From Syngnathus acus (lineage: Eukaryota > Chordata > Actinopteri > Syngnathiformes > Syngnathidae): 64,000 bases of DNA. The position numbers and the translations under genes are program-made. The notes beneath the pieces were generated by a model. It did no database searches. It was given only the letters and a program-made list of their open reading frames with translations, and was not told the DNA's origin. Below, one piece after another: positions 63,834 to 64,000 of the stretch. The stretch spans positions 5,477,053 to 5,541,052 of the forward strand of contig NC_051093.1 of NCBI RefSeq assembly GCF_901709675.1, written 5' to 3'. How positions within the stretch are numbered: position 1 is the first letter of the stretch; every line of letters starts with the position of its first letter.

Positions 63834-64000
63834 CTCAAAAAAAAAAATCAATCTCCTATATCCGTACTGTTCACTGTTACTACCCGCCTGCAGAATGCCA
63901 GGACGGTTCTGCCGAGATGGGAAAGTAGCCTACATAGAACATTGAGCATATACAAAAGCGGGCCTCCTTTAATGGCATCGCTTGCTCTTTACTTGCATTC
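63834..64000. other. Right window edge, no feature recognised
   Basis: Contains the acceptor tract of the candidate exon (A-run on the plus strand, 63837-63847) and nothing else recognisable. Confidence 0.5.

Overview
This is a vertebrate, almost certainly teleost fish, chromosomal segment. The genes are split by many short introns with GT-AG junctions, the exons reconstruct clearly recognisable vertebrate proteins, and the spacing is compact. I see no bacterial, viral or organellar gene organisation. Species cannot be named from the sequence alone.

Layout: (1) 1-2546, minus: the first nine coding exons of gamma-tubulin (tubg1); the gene runs off the left edge. (2) 3420-6553, plus: complete retreg3 (fam134c), an ER-phagy receptor. 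(3) 6554-12190: repeat-rich spacer with a 54-bp duplication, a 235-bp tandem array (12 full units plus a partial one, each with a 36-nt-arm inverted repeat and a DR1-like motif), a tRNA-derived SINE relic and a cluster of short palindromic repeats. (4) 12191-13682, plus: complete psmc3ip (Hop2). (5) 15299-18112, minus: complete mlx, with a decayed LINE reverse-transcriptase fragment beyond its 3' end. (6) 18861-25934, plus: complete fmnl1-type formin in 25 exons. (7) 29373-46810, minus: srcin1 (p140Cap/SNIP), 17 firmly supported exons. Two further phase-compatible candidate 5' exons lie at 47455-47487 and 63746-63833, so the right third of the window is probably one very long srcin1 intron.

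The order and relative orientation tubg1-retreg3-psmc3ip-mlx match what I recall of human 17q21.2; FMNL1 and SRCIN1 are also on human 17q, so the window is a conserved chromosome-17-like block. The genes do not form one pathway: microtubule nucleation, ER-phagy, meiotic recombination, Myc/Max-network transcription, actin assembly and Src/cortactin-linked synaptic signalling. Three pairs are divergent or convergent (tubg1/retreg3 and mlx/fmnl1 head-to-head, psmc3ip/mlx and fmnl1/srcin1 tail-to-tail), so shared promoters and closely spaced 3' ends are the main regulatory themes.

The least ordinary elements are the 235-bp hairpin array, a 729-bp srcin1 exon resembling the paralogue KIAA1217 (SKT) more than the mammalian SRCIN1 I remember, the candidate srcin1 5' exons, and a GC-AG intron in tubg1. 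All exon boundaries were worked out by hand from splice signals, reading phase and similarity to remembered family sequences; no alignment was run.
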